Below, one piece after another: positions 45,253-53,350 of a DNA stretch of 64,000 nucleotides. The position numbers and the translations under genes were made by a program. The stretch is from Deltaproteobacteria bacterium (GTDB lineage Bacteria; Desulfobacterota; Desulfuromonadia; Desulfuromonadales; Geopsychrobacteraceae): assembly GCA_024280335.1 (NCBI GenBank), contig JAJRQI010000004.1, positions 1-64,000 of the forward strand, written 5' to 3'. The notes beneath the pieces are model-generated. The model worked only from the letters and a program-made list of their open reading frames with translations, had not been told where the DNA came from and searched no databases. How positions within the stretch are numbered: position 1 is the first letter of the stretch; each line of letters opens with the position of its first letter.

Positions 45253-47241
45253 ATGATTGAGTTTATCCGCAAGCGTGACGGTCGTTTGCTACCGTACGAA
45301 GAGGAAAAGATCGCCCAGGCGATCATCAAGGCGGTTCAGGCTGTCGGTGGGACCGACCTGCATAAGGCTGCGGATATCACCCGCCAGGTCGGCGGTATCC
45401 TGTCGGTTCTCTATAAGGATGGTCGGGTGCCGACGGTCGAAAATGTTCAGGATCTGGTCGAGAAGATTCTGATCGAAAATGGCCACGCCCAGACCGCCAA
45501 AGCCTATATTCTCTATCGTAAGCAGCACGAAAGCCTGCGCCAGACCAAAGAGTTTATGAAGGAGTCGATCGAGGCGATCGATTCCTATCTGGTACGTGAA
45601 GACTGGCGTGTCAACGAAAACGCCAATATGGGCTATTCACTGCAAGGGCTGAACAATCATATCGCCGCCAATATCACCAGCAATTACTGGTTGAATAAAA
45701 TTTATCCGGATGATGTCGCCAATGCCCATCGTGATGGCGAGTTTCATATCCACGATCTGGGGATGCTTTCGGTCTATTGCTGCGGCTGGGATCTGAAGGA
45801 TCTGCTGCTGAAAGGTTTTACCGGCGCCTATGGCAAGGTGCAGAGCGCTCCGCCGAAACATTTTCGGGCGGCACTCGGGCAAGCGGTCAACTTTTTCTAC
45901 ACCCTGCAAGGCGAGGCGGCCGGGGCGCAGGCGTTTGCCAATTTCGATACCCTGATGGCACCCTTTATCGCTTACGATCAGCTCGATTACGCGGCAGTCA
46001 AGCAGTGCCTGCAGGAGTTTGTTTTCAATATGAATGTGCCGACCCGGGTCGGCTTTCAGACGCCCTTCACCAATATCACCATGGATATGATGGTGCCGAC
46101 GACTATGGCGAACGAAGCGGTGGTGATCGGCGGCGAACTGCAGGATCGCGGTTACGGGGAGTTTCAGGTTGAGATGGATATGCTCAACCGGGCCTTCTGT
46201 GAAGTGATGATGGCGGGTGATTCCTCGGGACGGATTTTCTCATTTCCGATCCCGACCTACAATATTACCAAGGAGCTTGACTGGGACAGTGACCGCTTGC
46301 AACCGGTCTGGGAGATGACCGCCAAGTACGGCATCCCTTACTTCAGCAATTTCGTCAATTCTGATATGGACCCGGAAGATGCCCGCTCCATGTGCTGCCG
46401 TTTGCGACTCGACAATCGTGAATTGCGCCGCCGGGGCGGCGGCCTGTTCGGCTCCAATCCGCTGACCGGTTCCATCGGTGTGGTGACCATCAATCTGCCG
46501 CGCGCCGCCTATCAAACCGCTAGCCAGGGCGATTTTTTTATTCGCATCGGTCGGCTGATGACGTTGGCTTTTGCCTCGTTGGAGCTCAAACGCAAACAGC
46601 TTGAGCGGCTGACAGAAGAGGGACTTTATCCCTACAGCAAGTTCTATCTTGCGGCGATTCGTGAGCGTAGCGGCAAATTCTGGGATAACCATTTTTCCAC
46701 CATCGGCCTGATCGGCATGAACGAGGCATGTCTCAACCTCAACGGCAGCGGTATCGACAGCCCCGAGGGGCAGTCGTTGGCCAAGGCGACCCTCGATTTT
46801 ATGCGCCAGCAGCTGGAGGCTTTTCAGGAGGAGACCGGCCACCTCTACAATCTCGAAGCGACCCCGGCCGAAGGAACCAGCTACCGGCTTGCCAATCGTG
46901 ATCGGCAGCATTATCCTGACATCATCACTGCCGGAACCGATGAGCCTTACTACACCAACTCGACCCAGTTACCGGTCGGTAGCACCGAGGATATTTACCA
47001 GGCGCTTGAACATCAGGACGGCTTGCAGACGCTGTACACCGGCGGCACGGTTTTTCACGGCTTCCTCGGTGAGCGACTCGACGACTGGCGTAGCGCCCGG
47101 TTGTTGGTACAACGAATTTCCGAGAATTTCCACCTGCCCTACTTTACCATCAGCCCGACCTTTACCATCTGTCCGGTCCACGGTTATATTTCCGGCGAAC
47201 ACTTTGCTTGTCCGCACCATCAGGAGGGTCAGGCGGCATAG
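45253..47241 (+). CDS. nrdD: Anaerobic ribonucleoside-triphosphate reductase, large part lacking the glycyl radical tail
   Basis: Class III ribonucleotide reductase, 662 aa. An ATP-cone regulatory domain covers about 1-95 (MIEFIRKRDGRLLPYEEEKI). The ten-stranded barrel follows, with candidate active-site cysteines at MCCRL (C381, C382). The chain ends just after ICPVHGY (C640) and ACPHH (C653), where most homologues continue through a zinc-binding CxxC and the RVCGY glycyl radical loop. Those are absent here and are found on the separate gene at 47340. ATG 45253 has GGGAGG upstream. Two NrdR boxes precede it. Confidence 0.95.
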   Translation: MIEFIRKRDGRLLPYEEEKIAQAIIKAVQAVGGTDLHKAADITRQVGGILSVLYKDGRVPTVENVQDLVEKILIENGHAQTAKAYILYRKQHESLRQTKEFMKESIEAIDSYLVREDWRVNENANMGYSLQGLNNHIAANITSNYWLNKIYPDDVANAHRDGEFHIHDLGMLSVYCCGWDLKDLLLKGFTGAYGKVQSAPPKHFRAALGQAVNFFYTLQGEAAGAQAFANFDTLMAPFIAYDQLDYAAVKQCLQEFVFNMNVPTRVGFQTPFTNITMDMMVPTTMANEAVVIGGELQDRGYGEFQVEMDMLNRAFCEVMMAGDSSGRIFSFPIPTYNITKELDWDSDRLQPVWEMTAKYGIPYFSNFVNSDMDPEDARSMCCRLRLDNRELRRRGGGLFGSNPLTGSIGVVTINLPRAAYQTASQGDFFIRIGRLMTLAFASLELKRKQLERLTEEGLYPYSKFYLAAIRERSGKFWDNHFSTIGLIGMNEACLNLNGSGIDSPEGQSLAKATLDFMRQQLEAFQEETGHLYNLEATPAEGTSYRLANRDRQHYPDIITAGTDEPYYTNSTQLPVGSTEDIYQALEHQDGLQTLYTGGTVFHGFLGERLDDWRSARLLVQRISENFHLPYFTISPTFTICPVHGYISGEHFACPHHQEGQAA

Positions 47242-47339
47242 TAACCATGTTTGTAACTATTTAGCACATCCCCCCCTTGTCCCTGTTGCAACCGGGGAGC
47301 GAAGGGGATTTCTGAAAAATGAGAAGCGAGGAGAGTTAT

Positions 47340-47486
47340 ATGGCAACCAAGTGTGATTCAAAAACAGAAGTTTATTCACGTGTCTGCGGTTTCTTCCGAC
47401 CGGTTCAACAGTGGAATCGCGGTAAAAAGGAAGAGTTCAAGGACCGTTCTGAGTATCAGGTGACGAGCAAGGAGCAAAACCGCTGA
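47340..47486 (+). CDS. Separate glycyl-radical domain peptide of NrdD (48 aa)
   Basis: A 48-codon gene with GAGGAG six bases before ATG 47340. The product holds KTEVYSRVCGFFRPVQQW, the exact glycyl-radical loop of NrdD, with Gly17 as the radical site and Cys5 as a possible zinc ligand. It is in a different frame from nrdD and 98 bp downstream, so a simple stop read-through or a single frameshift would not restore one chain. It ends in CTGA, overlapping the nrdG start. I infer that the active reductase is made of two polypeptides. It is too short for many gene finders. Confidence 0.88.
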   Translation: MATKCDSKTEVYSRVCGFFRPVQQWNRGKKEEFKDRSEYQVTSKEQNR

Positions 47487-48187
47487 ACTCTATCCGCATC
47501 AAGGGGGTTCAAGGGACCAGCCTGCTCGACTTTCCTGGGCGGGTTGCGACGCTGCTGTTTACCGGCGGCTGTAACCTGACCTGCCCGTTTTGTCACAACC
47601 CGGGACTGGTCATGAGTCCGGATGATTTTCCCGATATCCCGATCGACGAGTTGCTGGCAGACCTGAAAAAGCGCAAGCGGTTTATCGACGGGGTTGTTAT
47701 ATCGGGCGGAGAACCGACCCTCGATACAGGTCTGCCGGCTTTTTTACGCCAGCTCAAACAGCTGAATCTGCAGGTGAAACTGGACAGTAACGGTCTGCTG
47801 CCGCAGGTAATTGAAGGATTGCTCGATGAGCGTTTACTCGATTACCTGGCAATCGATATCAAAACGGTTCCGCAGCGCTATTCCGAACTGCATACGCAGC
47901 CGGTGGCGACTGCCGGTCTGTTACGAACGATCGAACTGGCCAAAACAGCGTCGATTGAGGTTGAATTTCGCACCACCTGTGTACCGCAACTGATCGACAG
48001 ACAGGAAATTGCCGAGATCGGCAGTCTGCTGCGGGGGGCACCGCTCTGGGTGCTGCAGCAGTTTGTCCCCGAGCACTCACTGGTTGTCGACTGGCAACAA
48101 TCGCCGACTTATGCAGCGACCCGACTGGAGGAGTTTTCTCAGTTGGCGGAAGAATATGTCGGACGGGTCGTGACGCGGGGGATCTGA
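47483..48187 (+). CDS. nrdG: Anaerobic ribonucleotide reductase activating protein (radical SAM)
   Basis: Radical SAM activase that makes the glycyl radical on NrdD, about 234 aa. The cluster C30-x3-C34-x2-C37 (GGCNLTCPFCHN) is intact, followed by VVISGGEPTLD. The only start that keeps this cluster and has a ribosome site is CTG 47483, with AAGGAG nine bases upstream; the first ATG (47612) would remove the cysteines. The CTG overlaps the stop of the glycyl peptide by 4 bp. Length is nearer to the longer NrdG form than to the 154-residue E. coli one. Confidence 0.88.
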   Translation: MNSIRIKGVQGTSLLDFPGRVATLLFTGGCNLTCPFCHNPGLVMSPDDFPDIPIDELLADLKKRKRFIDGVVISGGEPTLDTGLPAFLRQLKQLNLQVKLDSNGLLPQVIEGLLDERLLDYLAIDIKTVPQRYSELHTQPVATAGLLRTIELAKTASIEVEFRTTCVPQLIDRQEIAEIGSLLRGAPLWVLQQFVPEHSLVVDWQQSPTYAATRLEEFSQLAEEYVGRVVTRGI

Positions 48188-48204
48188 TCGGTCGGTTATC
48201 AAAA

Positions 48205-48242
48205 CAAAAAAGCCACGACATCTCGGTGTCGTGGCTTTTTTG
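48205..48242. terminator. Bidirectional terminator after nrdG
   Basis: AAAAAGCCACGACA pairs with TGTCGTGGCTTTTT around a short loop, with A-run and T-run on both sides, so it can end both nrdG and the convergent cytochrome gene. Confidence 0.92.
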
Positions 48243-48257
48243 TTGAAGGCTTGTCTG

Positions 48258-48512
48258 TCACAGTTGCATTTTGTGGCAGAGCAGGCAGCGTCTTTTCGGC
48301 GGATGTTCCGGCGGGAAGGGCACCCCCGCCTTGTTGTGGCATTCCTCACAGAGTTTGCCGGTCGCTTTTTTGCCATTTTTCTGGAAACTGTCATACATCA
48401 ATTGGTGGGTTTCATCCTTCGGCACCCGGGTGGTTGTCTCTTCCGGGGCCATCCAAAGGACGCCGAGGATTGCCAGCGCTCCCAGCAGTAACAGAATATC
48501 CCGTTTTTTCAT
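48258..48512 (-). CDS. Small membrane-anchored diheme c-type cytochrome
   Basis: An 84-residue protein with an N-terminal hydrophobic segment (5-21) and two heme-binding motifs, CEECH (55-59) and CLLCH (76-80). The rest is short and basic, as in small periplasmic electron carriers anchored to the inner membrane. ATG 48512 has GGAGAAG upstream. It follows a membrane protein gene on the same strand (48622-48954), perhaps as an operon. Partner and role are unknown. Confidence 0.85.
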   Translation of the reverse strand: MKKRDILLLLGALAILGVLWMAPEETTTRVPKDETHQLMYDSFQKNGKKATGKLCEECHNKAGVPFPPEHPPKRRCLLCHKMQL

Positions 48513-48621
48513 TTTATCTTCTCCGGACAATGGTCGCAGCGGCGGTTGCTGCACGATACGAAAATGATAGTGCAATAGATCGGCGGTTGGGGTCAATCGA
48601 TGCGGGAGGCATTTTGAGTAA

Positions 48622-48954
48622 CTATTCCGATTTGATAAACAGCATATAGATAAACAGACCGATCGCGACGGCCCCGCCGCCGAGAATGACATAGAGTCCA
48701 CCACCCTCGATCCCTTCGGTGCCGGTTCCTCGACCGACAGTCCAGGTGAGAGCCAAGGTGAAACCGCCGATCCCGACGATGCAGGCTGAGATGGCACGCA
48801 TGCCGAGGAAGTAGGTCAGCAGAACCGTTGCGGCAAAGCCGCCGAGAAACCATGGGTTGGAGCTCAGTTCGCCGACATTCCAGGTTTGCAGCGTCTGCAG
48901 GATCTGATCGGTCCGAAAATTGTCGATAAACGCTTTAATGTCGGCCCAACTCAT
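48622..48954 (-). CDS. Small membrane protein of unknown function (110 aa)
   Basis: Three hydrophobic helices are evident at about 36-52, 55-74 and 88-107, after an amphipathic N-terminus (MSWADIKAFIDNFRTDQILQ). I recognise no family. GGGGAG lies before ATG 48954. It is the first gene of a two-gene set with the diheme cytochrome, so it may help anchor or serve it. A MITE-like element begins 39 bp upstream of its start. Confidence 0.75.
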   Translation of the reverse strand: MSWADIKAFIDNFRTDQILQTLQTWNVGELSSNPWFLGGFAATVLLTYFLGMRAISACIVGIGGFTLALTWTVGRGTGTEGIEGGGLYVILGGGAVAIGLFIYMLFIKSE

Positions 48955-48992
48955 CTTTTCTCCCCGGCATCTGGCAGTGTTATGAAATACCA

Positions 48993-49155
48993 GGAGGCTG
49001 TCCGAGAATATGGGCCGAAGCGAAAATCCAGAAGTTTGAGGCCAGATTTTGGCTCGTTTGAAGAGCTCATAGCCTTGGCTATGGGCCGATAAGGAGCTGA
49101 AATATGGGCCAAACAGCTGGGTTTGCAGCCGGTCAGATATTCTCGGACAGCCTCC
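48993..49155. mobile_element. 163-bp MITE-like element with 19-bp perfect terminal inverted repeats
   Basis: GGAGGCTGTCCGAGAATAT (48993-49011) and its exact complement (49137-49155) bound a 163-bp element with no coding capacity of its own. Inside, GAATATGGGCC-like blocks recur. No clear target duplication is seen at the edges. It lies between the membrane protein start and murI, so it may carry or displace the promoter of the minus-strand pair. Confidence 0.85.
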
Positions 49156-49221
49156 CAAGACACATTATCGGTACCTTAGCAGAATTATCTCCAGAGACAA
49201 AGCTGTAAAAGGTTGTAAATC

Positions 49222-49250
49222 TTGACTTTAGCCAAGGGCTTAACTAGGAT
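49222..49250 (+). promoter_or_regulatory. Probable sigma-70 promoter for murI
   Basis: TTGACT (49222-49227) and TAGGAT (49245-49250) are separated by 17 bp. A leader of about 70 nt would precede murI. Confidence 0.55.
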
Positions 49251-49328
49251 ATCGGCCACATTTCGGTCATTTTTCTACAGATTCAGATCGACTCTTTCAG
49301 TCTTTTTTTCGGATGATTTGGTGACTTT

Positions 49329-50123
49329 GTGCTGCATCGTGCAATCGGTATTTTTGATTCCGGGGTCGGTGGCCTGACGGTCCTTAAGGAAATCAGCGAA
49401 CAATTGCCCGGCGAGGATCTTCTCTATCTGGGTGATACTGCACGGGTCCCCTACGGGACAAAGAGTGCTGCGACTGTTCAGCAGTATGCTTTGGAATCTG
49501 CATCTTTTCTCGTTGACCGCGGGGTCAAGCTTTTGGTTGTTGCATGCAATACCGCCTCGGCGGTGGCCCTGCCGGCTTTGCGTGGACGGTTTCAGCTGCC
49601 GGTGATCGGTGTGATTGAGCCGGGTGCCCGGCGTGCCGTCAGCAGTCGTAACCGGCGGATCGGCGTCATCGGCACGGAAGGGACGATCAACAGCGGTCGT
49701 TACGAGCGCGCCATCCACGCATTGCTGCCGGATGCTCAGGTCTTCTCAGCAGCCTGTCCGCTGTTTGTGCCGCTGGCCGAAGAGGGCTGGGCAGAGCATG
49801 AAGTGGCCCGACTGACCGCCGCTGAATATTTGCAGCCGATGATCGAGGCGCAGATCGATACCCTGGTGCTCGGTTGCACCCACTACCCCTTGTTGCGTCG
49901 AACCCTGCAGCAGGTGCTCGGCCCGCAGGTGACCCTGGTCGATTCTGCGGCGGAAACGGCCTGCACGGTTGCCGCGCTGTTTCGGGAACAGGGGCTGGCC
50001 CGGCCTGAGCATGGTGGCCGGCGGTCGGTTTTTGTCACCGATGTGCCGACTCGCTTTGAACGGGTCGGATGGGGGTTTCTCGGTTGTGAGTTGGGCAAGG
50101 TCGAGCAGGTTCGGATCGGTTGA
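49329..50123 (+). CDS. murI: Glutamate racemase
   Basis: Makes D-glutamate for peptidoglycan, 264 aa. IGIFDSGVGGLTVL is the N-terminal signature. The two catalytic cysteines are C73 (VACNTASA) and C183 (LGCTHYPLL). The start is GTG 49329 with a modest GGTGA site. A GerMN-domain gene follows 32 bp downstream. Confidence 0.96.
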   Translation: MLHRAIGIFDSGVGGLTVLKEISEQLPGEDLLYLGDTARVPYGTKSAATVQQYALESASFLVDRGVKLLVVACNTASAVALPALRGRFQLPVIGVIEPGARRAVSSRNRRIGVIGTEGTINSGRYERAIHALLPDAQVFSAACPLFVPLAEEGWAEHEVARLTAAEYLQPMIEAQIDTLVLGCTHYPLLRRTLQQVLGPQVTLVDSAAETACTVAALFREQGLARPEHGGRRSVFVTDVPTRFERVGWGFLGCELGKVEQVRIG

Positions 50124-50155
50124 GGGTTCGCCCTCTAGATGGAGCAATGAACAGA

Positions 50156-50776
50156 ATGAAAAAGCTACTGCTAGGCCTGGCGGGATTGTTGGTTCTCGGA
50201 ATTCTGGCCGGGTACGGAATCGGCTGGTATGTTCAGCAAGGCAAGCAATCGGTCGAGCGGATCCCGATTGTGGCGGCGGTCGCATTGCCGCCGCAGGCGG
50301 TTCAGCTTTATTTTGCCGCTCCGCAAGGCACCTATCTGCAGTCGGAGATGCGTCAAATTCCCGGCTGTGACGAGGACCGGGACTGCATCGGTTCGTTGCT
50401 GCAAGAATTGATCAGCGGTTCGCAGCAGGGTAGTTTGCCGGTCTTGCCGGAATCGCTTCGGGTGCTCGGCATCGAACTGGAGAACGATCTGGTGCGGATC
50501 AATTTTTCTCGCCAATTGGTCGATTATCATCCCGGGGGCAGCCTCTCGGAACTGTTGACGGTCTACAGCATTGTCAACAGCCTGGTAGAGAACTTTTCCT
50601 ATTTACGCCAACTGCAGATCCTCATCGATGGCCAATCACAACAGACTCTCAAAGGACATGTGCGGATTGATCAGCCGGTTTATGCCGATTTCAGTTTCAG
50701 TCATCCACCGTTGCCCGGTCCTGAAATTGTCGATGAAACGGAAATTCAAGAGGGACAGGATTTAAACAATGAATGA
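50156..50776 (+). CDS. GerMN-domain membrane-anchored protein
   Basis: A 206-residue protein with a signal-anchor helix (about 3-22) and a GerMN-like domain at about 45-175 (VQLYFAAPQGTYLQSEMRQI, LRVLGIELENDLVRINFS, LTVYSIVNSLVENF). The domain occurs in cell-envelope proteins, often near murI. It acts outside the inner membrane. ATG 50156 (MKKLLLG) is chosen; ATG 50147 is possible. The gene overlaps metH by 8 bp. Confidence 0.85.
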   Translation: MKKLLLGLAGLLVLGILAGYGIGWYVQQGKQSVERIPIVAAVALPPQAVQLYFAAPQGTYLQSEMRQIPGCDEDRDCIGSLLQELISGSQQGSLPVLPESLRVLGIELENDLVRINFSRQLVDYHPGGSLSELLTVYSIVNSLVENFSYLRQLQILIDGQSQQTLKGHVRIDQPVYADFSFSHPPLPGPEIVDETEIQEGQDLNNE

Positions 50777-53171
50777 TTTTTTGCAGGCCTTAAATGAGCG
50801 GGTGCTGGTGCTCGACGGAGCCATGGGCACCATGCTGCAGGCCCGCGGTCTGGCATCCGGGGCTTCCCCGGAAGGGATGAATCTTGAGCAGGCGGAGATC
50901 GTCGCAGCGGTTCACCGTGAATACGTCGATGCCGGTGCCGATATTATCGTCACCAATACCTTCGGCGGCAATGCGCCGAAGCTGGCGAACTACGGGCTGG
51001 AAAATCGCGTTCGGGAAATTAATATTGCTGGGGTTGAAATTGCCCGTCGGTCCGCCGGACCGAACACCTTTGTTGCCGCCTCGGTCGGCCCGACCGGCCG
51101 TTTTCTAGAGCCGGTCGGTGATGCCGAGTTCGATGAGATTGTTGCGGTCTATCGGGAGCAGATCGAAGCTTTTGTCGCCGCCGGAGCCGACCTGATCACC
51201 TTTGAAACCTATCTTGATATCCGCGAGTTGCGCGCTGCGGTGATTGCTGCCAGGCAGTACAGCGATCTGCCGATCATGGCGCAGATGACCTTCGATGATG
51301 GTGGCCGTAGCGTGCTCGGCACCCCACCGGAGTCGGCTGCGGTCACCCTTGATGCGCTTGGTGTTGATGTCATCGGTTCGAACTGCGGACTGGGGATCGA
51401 CGGGATCTATACGATTCTGGCAAAGATGCGTACCGTCACCAGCCTGCCGCTGATTGCTCAGGCCAACGCCGGTTTGCCGGAGTTGCGCAATGGCGAAACG
51501 GTGTTCCCCGGCAGCCCGGACGAGATGATCGCCTATCATCAGCGTTTGATCGAGATCGGCGTGCGGGTTATCGGCGGCTGTTGCGGTACTACCCCGGCGC
51601 ATATCGGCGCAATGCAGCAGGCGCTGGGCAATTATCCGCAAACCTGGCAGGCGCCGGCCCGGCGTTGCTTTCTTTCCAGCCGGACCCAGGTGGTTGAGAT
51701 CGGCGGCGCGGCCGGTTGCAGGGTGATCGGCGAGCGGATCAATCCGACCGGAAAAAAAGCCTACAGTGCCGAACTGCGCGAAGGCAAAACCGCCTATATT
51801 CGTCGCGAGGCGCAACAGCAGGTGGCGGTCGGTGCTGATCTGCTCGATGTCAACTGCGGTGCCCCCGGCGTTGACGAGCCGCTGGCTCTGGAGCAGGCAG
51901 TGTTTGCCGTCAGTGGTGTCACCGGTGCTCCGCTGGTGCTCGATTCCTCCAATCCGGAAGCGCTTGAGCGGGGTCTTAAAGCGGCCGACGGCAAGGTGTT
52001 GATCAACTCGGTTTCCGCCGAAGAGAAGAGCCTGCGGGTAGTTCTTCCGCTGGCCAAAAAATATGGCGCCGCGATCATCGGTCTGGCCCTGGATGGCCAG
52101 GGGATTCCAGCAACTGCCCAGGATCGCTTGCAGGTCGCCCGGGCGATTCTGGCTGCGGCGCGGGCACTTGATTTGCCACGCGAGGATTTGATCATCGATT
52201 GTCTGACCCTGACTGTCTCTGCCGAGCAAAAACGGGCAAGTGAAACCTTGCAGACCCTGCGGCTGGTCCGTGATGAGCTGGGGTTGGCGACGGTTCTCGG
52301 CGTTAGCAATATCTCTTTTGGTTTGCCGAGCCGACCGGTCCTTTCTGCCGGCTTCTTCAGCATGGCGCTCGAGGCAGGCTTGAAGGCAGCAATTATCAAT
52401 CCGAAGGAAGAGCGGATGATGGATGCCCTGCGCGCCGCTAAAGTTCTGTTGGGGCAGGACCTGCGGGCCGAAAAATATATTGCTCATTACGCACATCAGG
52501 TTGAAACCCTGACCCCGACGGGAAGCGATCCTGAAGGATCCGTTACGATTCGTGAACGGCTGTTCCGAGCAATTGTCGAAGGGGATAAGGATGGCGTGGT
52601 TGCTCTGGTCGAGAGTGCCTTTGCCGAAGGCCTGGAGTCGCTGCAGATCAGCAACGAGGGGCTGCTGCCCGGCCTGGAAGAGGTTGGCAAGCGCTTCGGC
52701 AAGAACCAGGTTTTCCTGCCGCAGGTAATGCTTTCCGCCGAAACCATGCAAACTGCTTTTGCCCGGTTAAAAGAGGAGACCTGTGGGCAGGAGATGGCAA
52801 GCCTCGGCAAAATCCTGATGGCCACCGTCGAGGGGGACATCCATGACATCGGCAAGAATATTGTCTGTACCTTGCTGGAGAACCACGGCTTCGAGGTGAT
52901 AGATCTGGGCAAGAACGTTCCGGCGGCAAAAATTATCGAGCAAGCCAAGGCCCGGCAGGTTGATGCTGTCGGCCTTTCGGCACTGATGACCACCACCCTG
53001 GAGCAGATGCAGGTCTCTATCGATGCCTTGCGCGCTGCCGGGGTCAAGGTCTTTACCATGGTTGGTGGTGCCGTCGTGACTCAGTCTTATGCTGATGAAA
53101 TCGGCGCCGATCTCTATGCCGAAGATGCTCTGGAGGCAGTGGCGAAGATCAAACAGTTGCTGGTTAAATAA
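50769..53171 (+). CDS. metH: Cobalamin-dependent methionine synthase without reactivation domain
   Basis: Transfers methyl from methyl-tetrahydrofolate to homocysteine through cobalamin. The 800-residue protein has a homocysteine domain (1-290, LVLDGAMGTML and zinc cysteines in GGCCGTTP). A pterin-binding domain follows (about 315-570, RVIGERINPTGKKAY, DVNCGAPGVDEP). The cap and B12 domain span about 590-800, with DIHDIG at about 690. The C-terminal SAM-dependent reactivation domain of the 1227-residue E. coli enzyme is absent. Cobalamin comes from the operon at 25-41 kb; a separate reactivation factor is expected. Confidence 0.95.
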   Translation: MNDFLQALNERVLVLDGAMGTMLQARGLASGASPEGMNLEQAEIVAAVHREYVDAGADIIVTNTFGGNAPKLANYGLENRVREINIAGVEIARRSAGPNTFVAASVGPTGRFLEPVGDAEFDEIVAVYREQIEAFVAAGADLITFETYLDIRELRAAVIAARQYSDLPIMAQMTFDDGGRSVLGTPPESAAVTLDALGVDVIGSNCGLGIDGIYTILAKMRTVTSLPLIAQANAGLPELRNGETVFPGSPDEMIAYHQRLIEIGVRVIGGCCGTTPAHIGAMQQALGNYPQTWQAPARRCFLSSRTQVVEIGGAAGCRVIGERINPTGKKAYSAELREGKTAYIRREAQQQVAVGADLLDVNCGAPGVDEPLALEQAVFAVSGVTGAPLVLDSSNPEALERGLKAADGKVLINSVSAEEKSLRVVLPLAKKYGAAIIGLALDGQGIPATAQDRLQVARAILAAARALDLPREDLIIDCLTLTVSAEQKRASETLQTLRLVRDELGLATVLGVSNISFGLPSRPVLSAGFFSMALEAGLKAAIINPKEERMMDALRAAKVLLGQDLRAEKYIAHYAHQVETLTPTGSDPEGSVTIRERLFRAIVEGDKDGVVALVESAFAEGLESLQISNEGLLPGLEEVGKRFGKNQVFLPQVMLSAETMQTAFARLKEETCGQEMASLGKILMATVEGDIHDIGKNIVCTLLENHGFEVIDLGKNVPAAKIIEQAKARQVDAVGLSALMTTTLEQMQVSIDALRAAGVKVFTMVGGAVVTQSYADEIGADLYAEDALEAVAKIKQLLVK

Positions 53172-53212
53172 AGTCGCCCTGCCGGTTCAGAGTGTTGTGA
53201 GTTCCGCGAAAT

Positions 53213-53250
53213 AACCGCTTCAGCCTGTTGCCCGAAGCGGTTTTGTTATT
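53213..53250 (+). terminator. Terminator after metH
   Basis: AACCGCTTC (53213-53221) pairs with GAAGCGGTT (53234-53242), loop of 12 nt, followed by a T-rich tail. Confidence 0.8.
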
Positions 53251-53350
53251 TCACGGGCGAAGAAAACCCTTGATTTTAGCTAGATAAGTGACTCATTGCG
53301 CCATTTCGCGGAGTATGATATCTTCGCCATAATTTTTCAGAGGGAAAGCA

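Noticed and set aside
47612-48187. nrdG starting at ATG 47612
   Set aside because: This would remove the C-x3-C-x2-C cluster that is in frame just upstream and needed for radical SAM activity.
48955-49158. N-terminal extension of the 110-residue membrane protein
   Set aside because: The extra frame is a translation of the MITE-like element; ATG 48954 with GGGGAG is the better start.
51105-52751. 548-codon frame on the minus strand inside metH
   Set aside because: It is fully antisense to well-conserved MetH domains and lacks any family signature or ribosome site.
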